Source of the DNA: Scatophagus argus
Lineage: Eukaryota > Chordata > Actinopteri > Scatophagidae
Assembly: GCF_020382885.2 (NCBI RefSeq)
Contig: NC_058497.1
Span: forward strand, 15,306,330-15,370,329
Direction: 5' to 3'
Length of the DNA: 64,000 nt
In this document: one piece after another, positions 30,732 through 42,640 of the stretch
How the letters are laid out: each line of letters begins with the position of its first letter
Position numbering within the stretch: position 1 is the stretch's first letter
Notes under the pieces: model-generated
Seen by the model: only the letters and a program-made list of their open reading frames with translations
What the model was told of the DNA's origin: nothing
Database searches by the model: none
Translations under genes and position numbers: made by a program

Positions 30732-32120
30732 ATGGGGAATGGTGGTAAGTGTCAGTCTTTTAGCTGAGATGCTTCATTTTAATTCTGTTGTTACTGTGAC
30801 ACATGACTTTCAAAAAAATTGCTTCTCATAGCGATTTCTGGTATTTCCTTTTACAACATTGCTACTCCTGAATTTCAACAAAACCTACGTACGTCGATTG
30901 ACTGTCGAACGTGTTCAGATGTTTTGTTGAACATTCAACACAGCCTTTTGAGCTGTACTTCTTTCCTGTAACTATAAATTACAAGCTGTTGCCCTTGTGT
31001 TAGCTGGCAACTTAAAACTTGTGAAATATGAAAAGCGTTACTTAAAACAGTCAAATTTAGAAATATAAGCAATAAAATGTTCTCCATTTGCGGCTGCAGA
31101 CACTTAAGAGAGGAGTAAAAAAGAACATCATGAAAAATCTTAGCTGTTTACATCATGTGCTAGCACTTGTCTCGTCTTTCTGTGTCTCTCCAAAGGCTGC
31201 AAATGAAGGCAGAGGCAGAATTGCTGCCAGAGACTGATTTGCCGATCTCATTTCATCTGAGTGAATATTAATTCACAATGGGCAGATATATTGATCCAAT
31301 GAGGTCCAGACAGCTTGACAGAAGAGTAGATTCATTTGGTAGTCATTTGCGTCAGGAAAACAATACCCTGTAAAATTCAAAAACAACCTTTTTGTCATCA
31401 GGTTGACTTGTTTGTTGTTCTTTAAATGCTTGTAATGTGGTCTGTGATAATGTGTTAATCTACAGCTATGATCTAACTACCCCTCTGCGTTTGTATTTCC
31501 AGGCAGCACGGTGAACCCAACGGCTGTGGGGATTGCTGTGGGCTTTGGGATCCTGGGAATCCTCTTCACCATTGCCATTGTACAGTTCTGCTGCAAGTAC
31601 AAATGCAAAAAGTGCAAAAAGTGCTGCAAGAAAAAGCGTGAGTAGATCTTTATTGAGACAAACTAAAGCAAACTGAAAATGACAAGCAAGTAAAAAAATG
31701 TCTATCTTACCTCTAGTGGTGTTGAGCTGTACGGTAGGTTTGGTTTAATCTGCCCAGGTTTCAGATACATGTCTCTGCCTGACTTACCACTATCTCACTA
31801 AAAAGTAAAGCTGAAAATCGCGAAACTGGCATACACATGCTTACATGTTTACCAGCATGAAGGCGACAGCATAATGAATGTTTCGTGCCACTGTCATATA
31901 GAAATGCATTTCATTTCTTATTCCTCTGCAGAGCCGTCATTGAAGGACAAAATGCTCACGTAAGTGTCACAGGCCTTTCGAATTCAAAGTTCTGTGCCCT
32001 CGTGTATGATTGCTTCATGGTTGTATGGGTAAGCTCACTATGTTTGATTTCTCTATCTACAGCAAAGTGGGCTTACAAAAGTCCCCCTCCCCCTTCTCCA
32101 TCAGCAGCACGATTAAATGA
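30732..32120 (+). CDS. Small single-pass membrane protein, positional candidate for smim35
   Basis: Four exons, 30732-30744, 31503-31637, 31932-31959 and 32063-32120, join through good GT-AG sites in phases 1, 1 and 2 to an ORF of 77 aa ending in TGA. The protein starts MGNGGSTVNPT. One hydrophobic segment covers about residues 13-33. It is followed at once by a Cys/Lys block (C34, C35, C39, C42, C45, C46 among many Lys) and then a Ser-rich tail. There is no signal peptide. The Lys cluster predicts a cytosolic C-terminus, and the cysteines next to the membrane suggest palmitoylation. The gene lies between tmprss4 and il10ra and is antiparallel to both, exactly where SMIM35 sits in human. I cannot recall the SMIM35 protein well enough to confirm homology, so the identification rests on position, orientation and size. 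The function is unknown. Confidence 0.6.
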
Positions 32121-32487
32121 CAGTCAGCTTGGTGGCTGTAAACCACCATGACGTGCACACCTCTCGTCTGACACTCGCCGATACTTCACGTCTTGTTTTC
32201 AGCATGTGTGCTATCTGTTCCTGTTTCTTTTTTGCTGCTCTAAATCATGTTGATGTTTTAGCCCGTGCACTGAGGGGGGAATTTACCATGTTATTTTTAC
32301 ATTACTTTGAAGTTTTTATGTGATATCAGACTTTCACACCTCGTCGCTGCCTCTTGGTCACATTTGATTTTTAGCTGTGTTTTTAAAACTAAGTGTCCAC
32401 TCTTGGAAGTGAAAGAGGGGCATTACACGCTACTATGAATGCAAAGTTGTACTTCTATGCTGTTTAAATGTCATTATAAAAGAATGA

Positions 32488-32493
32488 ATTAAA
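32488..32493 (+). terminator. Candidate poly(A) signal of the small membrane gene
   Basis: An ATTAAA variant signal lies about 370 bases past the stop codon, in an AT-rich stretch. Confidence 0.35.
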
Positions 32494-32588
32494 ATAATGT
32501 GCAATATGTGAACTTTAACTTTGCCAGCTTTATTATAAGAACTGACTCATTTTGACATTTTGTCACTTCTGTTGTCACAAATTTAAAT

Positions 32589-32623
<35 letters not shown>

Positions 32624-32641
32624 CATACATATACACACACA
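32589..32641. repeat. (CA)n microsatellite
   Basis: A CA-rich tract with a few AT interruptions. Confidence 0.9.
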
Positions 32642-33223
32642 TACCACAGAAAATGCATACATACAGGCCTCTGGTGAGAACGTTTGAGGTGAAGGCAGAA
32701 CAGCTCAACCACAACAGCTAGGCGGATCAGTTTTCTTGTAAGCTGCAGGCGACTTCCCTCCAAAGATGTATCTGCTACCTGTCTGATACTTTCTATTGTT
32801 GGTGGATTTTTAGTGTCTCATGGTTTTTTCCTTACTGAAACTAAAAGAAGTTTGTCTGAATCCGTTTTTTTTTTCTGATTTGAGCTGCCTACAGCAAGGT
32901 GAACAAAGGTCAGCTTTTTTTGTTCTGTCACAAACAATCAGAACAAGACAAAAACAGGTGTTAAAAAGTTTTTGTGTGTTTTTTGTGCTGGCAACAGCTG
33001 TGTTTAGAGGAATTCTGTTTTTGTTGTCCCTCCATCCCATTCTCGTGACCATGATGTCTCAGATTATTCTCAGATATTCTCAAATTTGACCCAAATGTTA
33101 ACTTGGACTTGGATGAGCTGATTAGACCTCACAAAACAGATTTCATACAAATGTCATTTGTAAGAACAAATGATGAAAATTTCATTAAGTGATGAAAATT
33201 TATATCCAAAAGTTCAAAAGGTC

Positions 33224-33341
33224 GCGATTGACTGGCGACCAGTCCAGGGTGTACCCCGCCTCTCGCCCGTAGTCAGCTGGGATAGGCTCCAGCTCCCCCC
33301 GCGACCCCGACGGATAAGCGGTATAGAAAATGGATGGATGG
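33224..33341 (+). mobile_element. 5'-truncated SINE with 14-bp target site duplication
   Basis: The 118 bases are nearly identical to the 3' part of the full-length element at 42035-42400, in opposite orientation, and end in ATGGATGGATGG. Direct repeats AAGTTCAAAAGGTC flank it at 33210-33223 and 33342-33355. The tRNA-like head is missing, so this copy lost its 5' end on insertion. Confidence 0.85.
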
Positions 33342-35609
33342 AAGTTCAAAAGGTCAAAGGTTGACTTCACTTTTGAATGGAAGGTTACATTTTATCCATA
33401 TTTGTTCAGATACTGAAATATTTTCAGGTGTATCAGACACTGCATTTATTGCGTGAGTCTGGACAGACCTGCATATAAACTGGCACTAGTGGTGTAGTAG
33501 TAATTCTAGTTCATGATTATTAATGAAATTAGTTTAGATGACTTCTGTGTGCTGATGCAATATTTGACAGGACAGACACGTAAATGGAAAATGATCCATT
33601 TATTGGGGTCCAGTGTTCAAGAGCCTTTCTCTGCAGTTCTTCCTTTGTTATTACATTAGAGCTCAGACATACAATTTTTTAAGCCACAGAAACACAATAG
33701 CCCCGTTGCTTCTTTGTTCCTGTTCATATGCCAGGATACTATAGAGCCCTTCCTGTAAATGTTGCTATTTGTGAATCTCCGCAAAAACTTCCATCAGCTG
33801 TATTTTTGTATTTTTGGGGGAAACGCCTCAGTCTGGATTAAAATAAAGATGGATTTTTCAACAAATGACAGTACAGTAGCATCTTGTTATTCACAGCACA
33901 ATAGTGTGCGATAGATTTCTGTTGCCTGTCTACAATGTAATGAATTCATTTTTAGTTTGCTGCAGCTGTGCTGATATGCACACTCCCGAATATGACAGTG
34001 TGCATTAACCCGTGCTGAGCTACAGACAGTCACCGGTCGTTGGATATGCATGAATTATAGAGCTATGATTGTTTGCTCTCAAAATAGGACATAGCAATTT
34101 GCATGGTGTCTAATTTGACTATTATGAGTAACCTGGTAACTAAGCTGCAAGTGGGCAAAGTGTGATTTGTATAAAGTATGCAGGTTTTACTTTATACAGC
34201 AAAACAAACTCTGTTCTACGTTTGATGATGGTCAGTGGGTTAGTACCAGTGACATGTGATATTTTGCAATTCTGGAAAAGGATCTTTTTCTCAGTCTTCA
34301 GGATTAACCAAAGGTTTTCTCACTTCCCCTGTACTTTATGCTACATGTGCAGAAGGAGGTTGCATGATTTTCTTTCCAGGGATCCGATTAATTTCAGGGT
34401 GGTGTTTTTCCAACAAACAATGAGACGATAGATGTCTCTGAAATTACAGCCCTATTGACAATATTTGCTCTCCTGCTCTCAATGCGATGCGGGACTTTTT
34501 AAACTGAGTGGAAACCTGAAAGAGGAAGTGTTTGTTTACAAGTTTGAAACCACTGCTCTGGTTCCTGTACTGAATTTACATATGGGGATCCCATACAGCT
34601 AAGTGTCATGTAATGTTTATTTTCCAGCTGGTATCACCTTGATGTTTTAGGGTTTTCCTTGTGTTTCCTTGTTTGTTTGAGTCATGGTTTCTGAAATCAA
34701 CATCATTTCGTTGACTTGTTGGGGTTTTTGTGAATGTATGAAACTTGCAAAACATTCCAAAGTCACGGTTTCTTTTAATCACATTACCCACAGCCACTTA
34801 TATTCACAGTAATACACAATAAATAATAATCTTATTTATAAAAAAACCCTTCTTTTAACATCTAATTAATAGTTTAGGCAGGGAAGTACACCTGCAGTTT
34901 AGACTGTAAGACATGAAGGTCACTTGCAGTCAGAGTACATTCAAAACAGTTTGTAACAAAAAGTCCTGCTTAACAATACTTGATATTGGAAAAGTTTTTG
35001 GAATAAAGATGAATTAAGAAATGGTCCCACAAATGTTTTTCTTTGTCAAATATTTTAATTGTGTCAAGTAGATCAAAGAAACTTAAAAGGTGGGTTGCTG
35101 ACATATGGGTACCATCGTTGGCAGAGGAGGGAGTCAGGGAGAAATCACGAAATGTCCAAAAGCACGTAACTGTCAAACAGTTTCTTCGCATTGCTTCCCA
35201 CACGAGTTTCACTTCTGGTATACTACATATTAGTTTAAAAAAACAAAACAAAAATACCCCAAAAAATATATACCCAATGAGACAGGGTTAAATAAGGTCT
35301 TCAGCACTATATTCTCAGACTCTAGAAGCTCCTGAGACACCACCCAACGGTTGCCTCTCTGCAGCTGCGTGGTCTAACCTCTATTTCCTTTATAAGATCA
35401 GTAACAACCTGTTGCTTGCTCTGTTTTCCCCTTTTTGAGCATTTCTACTCCCCAAATACAAAATTCAAGCTTCTAGCACGTTTCCAACAGTGTGTCTTGT
35501 GGGAAAAGCGAGTGTGTTGCTCCAGTAGAGCTCTTTAAAAAAGGGTGAAGCTCATGTCAGGTTACGTCAGCATGATTTTGTAAGTAGAACTGTTGCATTC
35601 CACAGTGTG

Positions 35610-38600
35610 TCAGTCACTTGTCAGCTGTACGTCACAGAGAGAGAGGGACACATTGTTCATATTGAAGTCCCGTTGTCCCTCCATTAGGGACAGCGGTGCT
35701 ATAGCTGTTAGCAGAGGTAAAGTCTCCCTAAATTCTGTAAAAGTTGTATCAAAGTCGTCCATTGTGACAGTGTTCATTTGTGTTTTTTTAGAACAACTTG
35801 AAAATGTAATCCCTTTGTAAGAGTCAACAAAATCACATTTGTTGCTCAGTAGTCCATTGTCAACACACAAAGCTCTGTATTGTTTGATAACTCCTGTTCC
35901 ATAAAGGCCTTGTTTATGGCACCAAGTGCACTGACCTGCTCCTGAGCAGATACAGGACTGAGGCCCAGCCCTGTAACCTGTGACCACTTCGGCCAAAATG
36001 GAGTCAGGCAGCATCAGTTTAAACGCTTCCTCATTGTCGCAGACGTGACTGTGCACAGCGGTGGGGCTCTGTCTGCGATAGTTACCCCAGGCAACAGCAT
36101 CCTTTAGAGTCCCACTGTCCTGTCCATCCAGATTCATGGAAGAAGAATGAATCTGGCAGCCTAGCCCCACCCCACTATCCTCCCTCTTCCTAGTCATATC
36201 GGTGTCAGTCCTCTCTTCCTGCATGGGGTAATCTGTCTGACTGCTCGTGGAGCTCTCTGGTCCTCCCAAACTCCCACAGCCGCTGTCCTCTTGTCTCCTT
36301 GGAGAACTTTCTCTACTGTCGTTTGCAGAGTTGGACACCATGCTGACCCCACTGTCCATGCTTGTCCTTCTATCTTCCCCCTCACCATTTTCCTCTGTTA
36401 TTGTAACATTGGCCACTGGGTGTTTGACAGAGTTTTTCGTTTCTGTTTCGTCACTGGACAGGAACCATCCTTTGTCTGTCACAACCTCCATAGTTGCTTC
36501 TCCAACGGAGACTGGAAGCCACCCACTCACAGGGGATTTCTGAGGTGTCAAAGGAAGTGAAGACAGAGCTAGTTGTATTACATGTTGTCATATATAATTA
36601 CTTTTCAAGTTAGTGATCACCTCCCATCTTAGGGAGGCGGGGGTATTTACAACCGATTTTGTAATCTCCTTTTACTTTCCATCTTCTTAACAACTTCTGT
36701 TTTAGACATAATTGACAGCACAAGGTTGCACAACTGCAAGTCCTCCCAATGTTATGTAGTTTTAAGTACTTACTAGAACAGCAGGTGTTTTCTCTGGACC
36801 TCTAAGGTAATATAGGAGGAGGGCTGCGATGATAGTCGCGACAGCCACCACACTAAGAATAGATAAGGCTGTCACAACAATTGTGTACCATTCTGGAAGG
36901 AGAAAAAGCAAGAAAATGTTTAATAGATAATGTTATAGATGAAAGACTTTTCCCAAAGCTGTAGATTTAAACCTGCACCATGTTGCAACACAATCTTCCT
37001 TTCACACCCCACTTTAAATTCAGACTTAAATACTTTGACATTTTGAAAATACTACAAAGCTGTACAAAGCTACAATCAGCAGCTGGTTAGCTTAGGTTAG
37101 CACAAAGATTGGAAACAGGGAAATGGAAAGTGACGGGAAAAAAACCCCCAGGCACATAGCTTTACAAGTGGTTTTGTACTGGATTAAACAAAAAAAAGAT
37201 TTGATAAAATGCTAATGATTAAAAGGCAAATTTTGTTACCTTTGAATAGAGCCAGGCTCGCTGTTTCCCCCCTGTTTACAGTCTTTATGCTAAGCTAAGC
37301 TAACCAGCTGCTGGCTGTAGCTATATATTTAGCGCACAGACATGAGAGTGGTATATTATCATATTCTTAGCAGGAAAATACCTAAGTATATTTCCCAAAA
37401 TTGATTTTAAAAGCCCATTTGTTTGTTTTTGTTGTTTTCCAATTCACCAGCTAGATTATTTTTTTTTTTTCCCTTAGGCAAATATATCAACTAAACTGTA
37501 ACACACGGATTGCTGTTGAGAGTTGGTGTCTCTTAGCTTTGCATCATCATTATAATGTTTTTACCTTGCTCTGGCAGTCGCACACACTGTTTAGGGGACA
37601 CACTGCTGGCTGAGAGCGCTCCATTGCTCTCTACCTTAATGCTGACACAGTATTCTTTCCCCCAGTGAAGAGAACTGAAAGTCTTGGTCCTCTGATCCTC
37701 CTCTATTGAATCATCTTTGAGGTATGCTGTGGTATTCTGTAGGGTAAAAATCAAAGCGCCATGCAGATCAAGGAGTTGTAAAGTATAGACCATTATTGTA
37801 TAGTTTAGACTGAAATGAGTAAATTTCAATTTGTAAAACATAAATCACAGGGTATCTTCACATAATTGTAGAATTTGTCTTACAGATTAAAAATGAGTTT
37901 TTTGTCCTTTTTCACTCAATGAAAATTTTAGACTGAGCTTAGATTTGCCAATCTTATGTTTTGATTTTTAGTGATGGAGTCGTTGGAAAGGGTGGCTATG
38001 TCTTATATAACATATTTTGTCTTTAGACCTACTTCTGATGCCTACCTTCGTATCTTGGCCTGTCTCCTCCAGGTAGAATGTGTAGATGAGTCCAAAAGGA
38101 AAGAGTTTTTTCAGAATGGGTTTTTGGTGAACATAAACCTTTAAAGTGCTGGATGTAGCCCACAAAGTGAATGAGGGAGGTTGCAGTTTACCTGTAAGAC
38201 CAGAGACAGGTAAGAAAACATCTCTACAGTGTGCCTAAATTATTACTTACATCAGCCAAAATACTTTATTTTAACCATGCTACAATGGCTGACCGATCCT
38301 TACTTGTATTTAGAAGAAACTTCTTTCTTATCCACGCAGACACATAATCTCCTGTGACCAGCTGAACTCTGACCTTGTAGGCAGTGTCATAGTCAGGTGT
38401 AAGGCCGCTAAGGTCACAGTAGGTATTTTTGATCTTTGTGCAGCTGGTCACTATGCTCCAATTACCAGTATACCTGAGGACAGAGACCACACTCATTACC
38501 AACTGTAAAGAGTGGAATTGGTGGATTATAAAAAGTTGTAAAAAGTCTGACATTTCGGTAAAAATCAGACGTCAAATGTTAATGGTTCTCTCTGGTAAAT

Positions 38601-39554
38601 GATATGAATTAATGGACAAACATAATATAGCAAAGAGGGAAACAAATGCAAACTGATTAGAAGTAAAGGAAAGAATTGAGAGGAGTAGGAAATGTTAGTG
38701 AGTGTAAGTAAGAGGAAGTTTTTCAACAGGGCAAAGTACAAGCGTCATTACTAATTCTTTGAAGTGAAACATACTTTGCCATTTGTACATTGTACTGGGA
38801 GTTTGAGGGGGCATCTGCAGGATGTTTCCAATGTACTTTTGCCTCCCCATCCAAAATGTTCACCTCCACTTCATCAGGCTTAAGGACACCCAGTCCTGTA
38901 ACAGAAAAAGAATAGGAGAATCATGCTACACATTCACTGCTTATTATTAAAATATCATTTGAATTTCTCCAAACAAAGTACAGTTTTATAGAATATGGAT
39001 GGAAAATGAGACATTTATGTTCTTTTGATTTCAAACTGTCATGTAAAACCATAAAGATGGTTCACACGTGCTGAGAATGTTATTTTTATTCAAATGCTTG
39101 TGAAGTATGGTCAGGGGAACAAAATCTAGCAGACAAAAAGGCACAAATCAGTGGTGGTATCTCTGACCATAATGACGTAGGTTTTTTGTGAAGTTGATAT
39201 ATTATTACTATTTCTACTCTGTGGAACTCAGTTACAGGAAAAGTGGAACCGGAAAATTTGCGCCAGATTGTTTTTAAAATGATTTTTTTCCATCTTCAAG
39301 ATTTAGGGTTAAGAAAATAGGTTTGATTATTACAAATAAATATTTTCTACATTTGACCTGCAGTAACAATTCCTTAATATTAAACAAAAAACATTGTCAG
39401 CATAACCATAGCAACGATAATTTGATTACACAACAAGATGAAATAAAATAGCTAAAACAATTTGACTTAAGTTAGAATGTAATAAAAGTTGTTACTTACC
39501 TGTCACACAGTTTATATAGATGATCAGGAAGCCAAGAATTGGTGTCATATCCAT
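35610..39554 (-). CDS. il10ra: Interleukin-10 receptor alpha chain (class II cytokine receptor, fish CRFB7 type)
   Basis: Exons in transcript order: 39500-39554, 38775-38895, 38304-38473, 38046-38191, 37565-37736, 36774-36892, 35610-36539. They join in phase to 570 aa (human 578). The first exon encodes a signal peptide. Exons 2-5 encode two fibronectin-III-like domains, with paired cysteines and EYCVSIKVE in the second. Exon 6 is the membrane segment, about residues 224-251, followed by a Pro-containing box-1-like stretch. Exon 7 encodes the whole cytosolic tail. The tail has two YxxQ motifs, Y365PMQ and Y415RRQ, of the kind that recruit STAT3. It also has a DSGCGS motif (346-351) of the beta-TrCP degron type, and human IL10RA has both kinds. 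In mammals IL10RA binds interleukin-10 and signals with IL10RB through JAK1/TYK2 and STAT3. Position beside tmprss13 supports the name. Another CRFB member is the alternative. Confidence 0.88.
37077..37313. mobile_element. Foldback (MITE-like) element in il10ra intron 5
   Basis: Arms of about 44 bases at 37077-37120 and 37270-37313 are reverse complements with few mismatches. The left reads CAGCAGCTGGTTAGCTTAGG and the right ends CTAAGCTAACCAGCTGCTG. The repeat probably extends outward on both sides, about 37010-37400. A second, older copy lies at 45379-45652. No ORF is present. Confidence 0.7.
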
Positions 39555-42034
39555 TTCTAGTGTCTGGTGTCTGGAGCGGTATTATCATTCAGTCATAATC
39601 CACTCCCTCAACAAAGTCTCTTATTCCAATCAACAGTTAGGATCATTAGACTATAGAAACATCTTTTCTCTTCAGCAACTCTGTGTAACAGTTCAGGTTA
39701 ACATGAAGGTCATGACGAAGGTGCTGTTGACAGAAGCGAGGCAGCAGTTCTCAAGCCGATGTGGTGGAAGGAACATGAAGAGGCCGCCTGTTTGTCTCCC
39801 TCATGATTTAGTTCTTCTTTGATACCGTCCTCTCTTGCTCAACTCCCCTCCCTCTCAGATGATGCGTTTCCTGTTCCAACCAGTGACGCTGCTGCTAGTT
39901 TCGTCTCTGTCTTTTACCTCTCTCACTAAAAACCTTTTCCTTCCCCTTTTCTGTTTTCTTTTCCCCTTTCCACACTCTCAGCAGGTTCATGATGTTCAGT
40001 GAACTGCTGGTGAGTCCTGTAAAAAAAAGTACAGCTGTACAATTCAGAGGCATGAAAAGGGAAGCTTTCAGGAATTCCCTCTCACTTTCCATGATTATAG
40101 GCAGAAGTTAGATAAAAAAGGCACTGTGGTGTTTTTCAAGAGATTTATATATATATGTATATATATGTATATATATATATATGTAGCTTTCACAATGAAA
40201 AATATACAATTGGACCCAGCAGCAAACACGCCAGGTCTTTGTTTGCCTTCTTTCAATGTGTCAGTGAAACAGCAGTTGTGGTTGGCTGCATCACAGGTGG
40301 TTTTTGCAATGAACAATGTTAGACATGGCTGTTCAGAGGAGCTACAGCGTTCATTACGTGTTGGTTGTCAAGTAAGGCACCTGATAGAAATTATTTATTT
40401 ATTTTATTAATTACTTTATTACTTTATTAAGTTTTGGGTTGTTTTTTTTTTTTTTTTGTTATGGGCAACCAAAAATACACATGCCTTATTAGATCATTTG
40501 AATTAATATGTTTAACAAGCAAAACAAACTTCAATAAAATGCACAAATGGTAAGGCATTACTTCAATTATTAAGCCTTAAGTCATGATCTTGTATGCGTA
40601 GGAGATTGACATTTCTTTTATCTACTGTCTTATAGTGTCTTATAAAGTAAGATCTAAACTCTTAACTGAAATGACCTTAAGAGAGCCTTGATCTTTGCAA
40701 AAACTTATCAGCTGCATGAAATATTTGTCTCTATCTGTGGTTCTTAACAAACCACAGAGACTGTGGAAGTGTATCTCCACACCGCATCTTAGTCATAAAG
40801 GCACCAGTTCAAATTTTAATCAGTTTTCCACAAAATTCAAAAGGAAATGTGTAATATAAAGGTTATTGTGGGTTGATATGTATTATATGAGGTTTCTTTT
40901 TTTGTCATATTACAAAGAAACTGTTTGCAAGTTTCGCTTGACATTTTTTCAACGCAACCTATGAGGATAATCTGAAAACATGATCAGAAAACTTTAAACA
41001 AGGCCTACGATTTTCACAATTTACATCTGAATTTTCCACTGGATACTACTTTACCATGAAGTTACCATATGCATTTATAACACAGTTGTTTAATGTTGAA
41101 TCAAGCTTATTTGTCTCCTGTTACTATCTCCTGCCTCTTCTGTTTACATTACGTGAGTGTCAGTTGTCATCATGGCTTTCTCATGACCTTGTTTGGTTGC
41201 TAGTGTTTATATGCTTCATGGGATTTTTATCCCCTCATTTTTATCCCCTTACTGTTTACATGTTATCCTGATGTTTGTATGGATTAACACTGAAACTGCA
41301 TTAAAAAGTGAACCCACACTTTACAAAGCCCTCATTGCCAATATTACTGCACTTTTTTAAAAAAAAAAAAAATGTACTAACTACATTCAAATCATCTGTA
41401 CTTACATTCAAAGAATGTACTTTCAATTCTGAGAAAAACGTTTTCTCTCACGGCCAAATATGCCATCTCAGTTTCCCCTTCTGTTTCTCACCTTTTAACA
41501 TGTGACTTTCTGAGTTTTAGTTCCTGGTAAATGCAAACACACTAAACCGTGGACTTGTATTTTTATCTCTGTCTTGCAGTTGGACAGAGAACCGCTGAGT
41601 GAATCTGAGCTGAAAGAGTCCCACCTAAATGCCAGAGATCATCCCCCGTTCTTCAGAAGGGTTTTTTTCTTGGTACATGATGAATGACCAGTGGCTACAC
41701 GCACATAGGGCGGTTGATGTAATGCTTCTTACTTCATTCAGTATCTCAGTAATGATAACATTTAGATAGACCTGCAGTGAACGTCAAAGGCCATCCAATC
41801 CAGACCTTTATTTCAGCACTCTGATATTATGTACTGATGTGGTCTAGCTGCTTCATTTCATTATGATATGTCCGGGGACATTTTATATTTATTTCTGTGG
41901 TAGTACACAGTTGTGACAAAGAGAAAATATGAAAAGAGAGACTGTGGGGATGGCATACAGCCTCAGTCAGGTTCAGATCTGGGACACTGGGATTACGTGG
42001 TATGGGACTTAGATGTCAAGGCCATCACAATGCC

Positions 42035-42400
42035 ATCCATCCATCCATTTTCTATACCGCTTATCCGTCAGGGTCGCGGGGGAGCTGGAGCCTATCCCAG
42101 CTGACTACGGGCGAGAGGCGGGGTTCACCCTGGACTGGTCGCCAGTCAATCGCAGGGCCAACACACAAAGACAGACAACCACACACTCTCACATTCACAC
42201 CTAGGGGCAATGTAGAGTAGCCAATTAACCTAATGTGCATGTTTTTGGTATTGTGGGAGGAAGCCGGAGAACCCGGAGAAAACCCACGCAGGCACAGGGA
42301 GAACATGCAAACTCCACATAGAAGGGCCCAGACCGGGATTCGAACCTGGAACCCTCTTGCTATGAGGCGACAGTGCTAACCACTGCACCACCGTGCCGCC
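42035..42400 (-). mobile_element. Full-length tRNA-derived SINE with target site duplication
   Basis: On the minus strand the element starts GGCGGCACGGTGGTGCAGTG. It carries an A-box-like TGGTTAGCACTG (42371-42382) and a perfect B box GGTTCGAATCC (42336-42346), and it ends in AAAATGGATGGATGGAT. Flanking direct repeats CATCACAATGCC lie at 42023-42034 and 42401-42412. The intact internal polymerase III promoter and exact duplications indicate a fairly young insertion. This family is abundant in teleost genomes. Confidence 0.9.
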
Positions 42401-42593
42401 CATCACAATGCCCTATATTCATAATTATGTGTTGATTGGGACACTATAAGAGCAGCACCAATTGAGTAGAAGCTGCTAAGTCCAACATATTGTGTCAGGG
42501 TGAAAGGTGCAGGAAAAGTCACTTAGAGGACAAAATTGCTATAGGAGTTCTAAAATAATCTAATATGATGCTGTAAGTGGAAAACTTACAAAG

Positions 42594-42640
42594 AATCAGA
42601 ATCAGAATTCCTTTATTAATCCCTGGAGGGAAATTCTTGA
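42594..42640 (+). repeat. AGAATCAGAATTCCTTTATT retroelement-tail repeat
   Basis: AGAATCAGAATCAGAATTCC is followed by TTTATTAATCCCTGGAGGGA. This matches the widespread fish repeat end seen also at 61655-61712 on the other strand. Confidence 0.5.

Larger units (their letters stand above)
32121..35609. other. Non-coding interval between the small membrane gene and il10ra
   Basis: The interval holds the 3' UTR of the small gene, a (CA)n tract at 32589-32641, a 5'-truncated SINE at 33224-33341 and the presumed il10ra 3' UTR near 35000-35609. No coding exon was recognised. Confidence 0.5.

Noticed and set aside
36247-36560. Plus-strand ORFs of 89-98 codons
   Set aside because: They are antisense shadows of the large il10ra tail exon.
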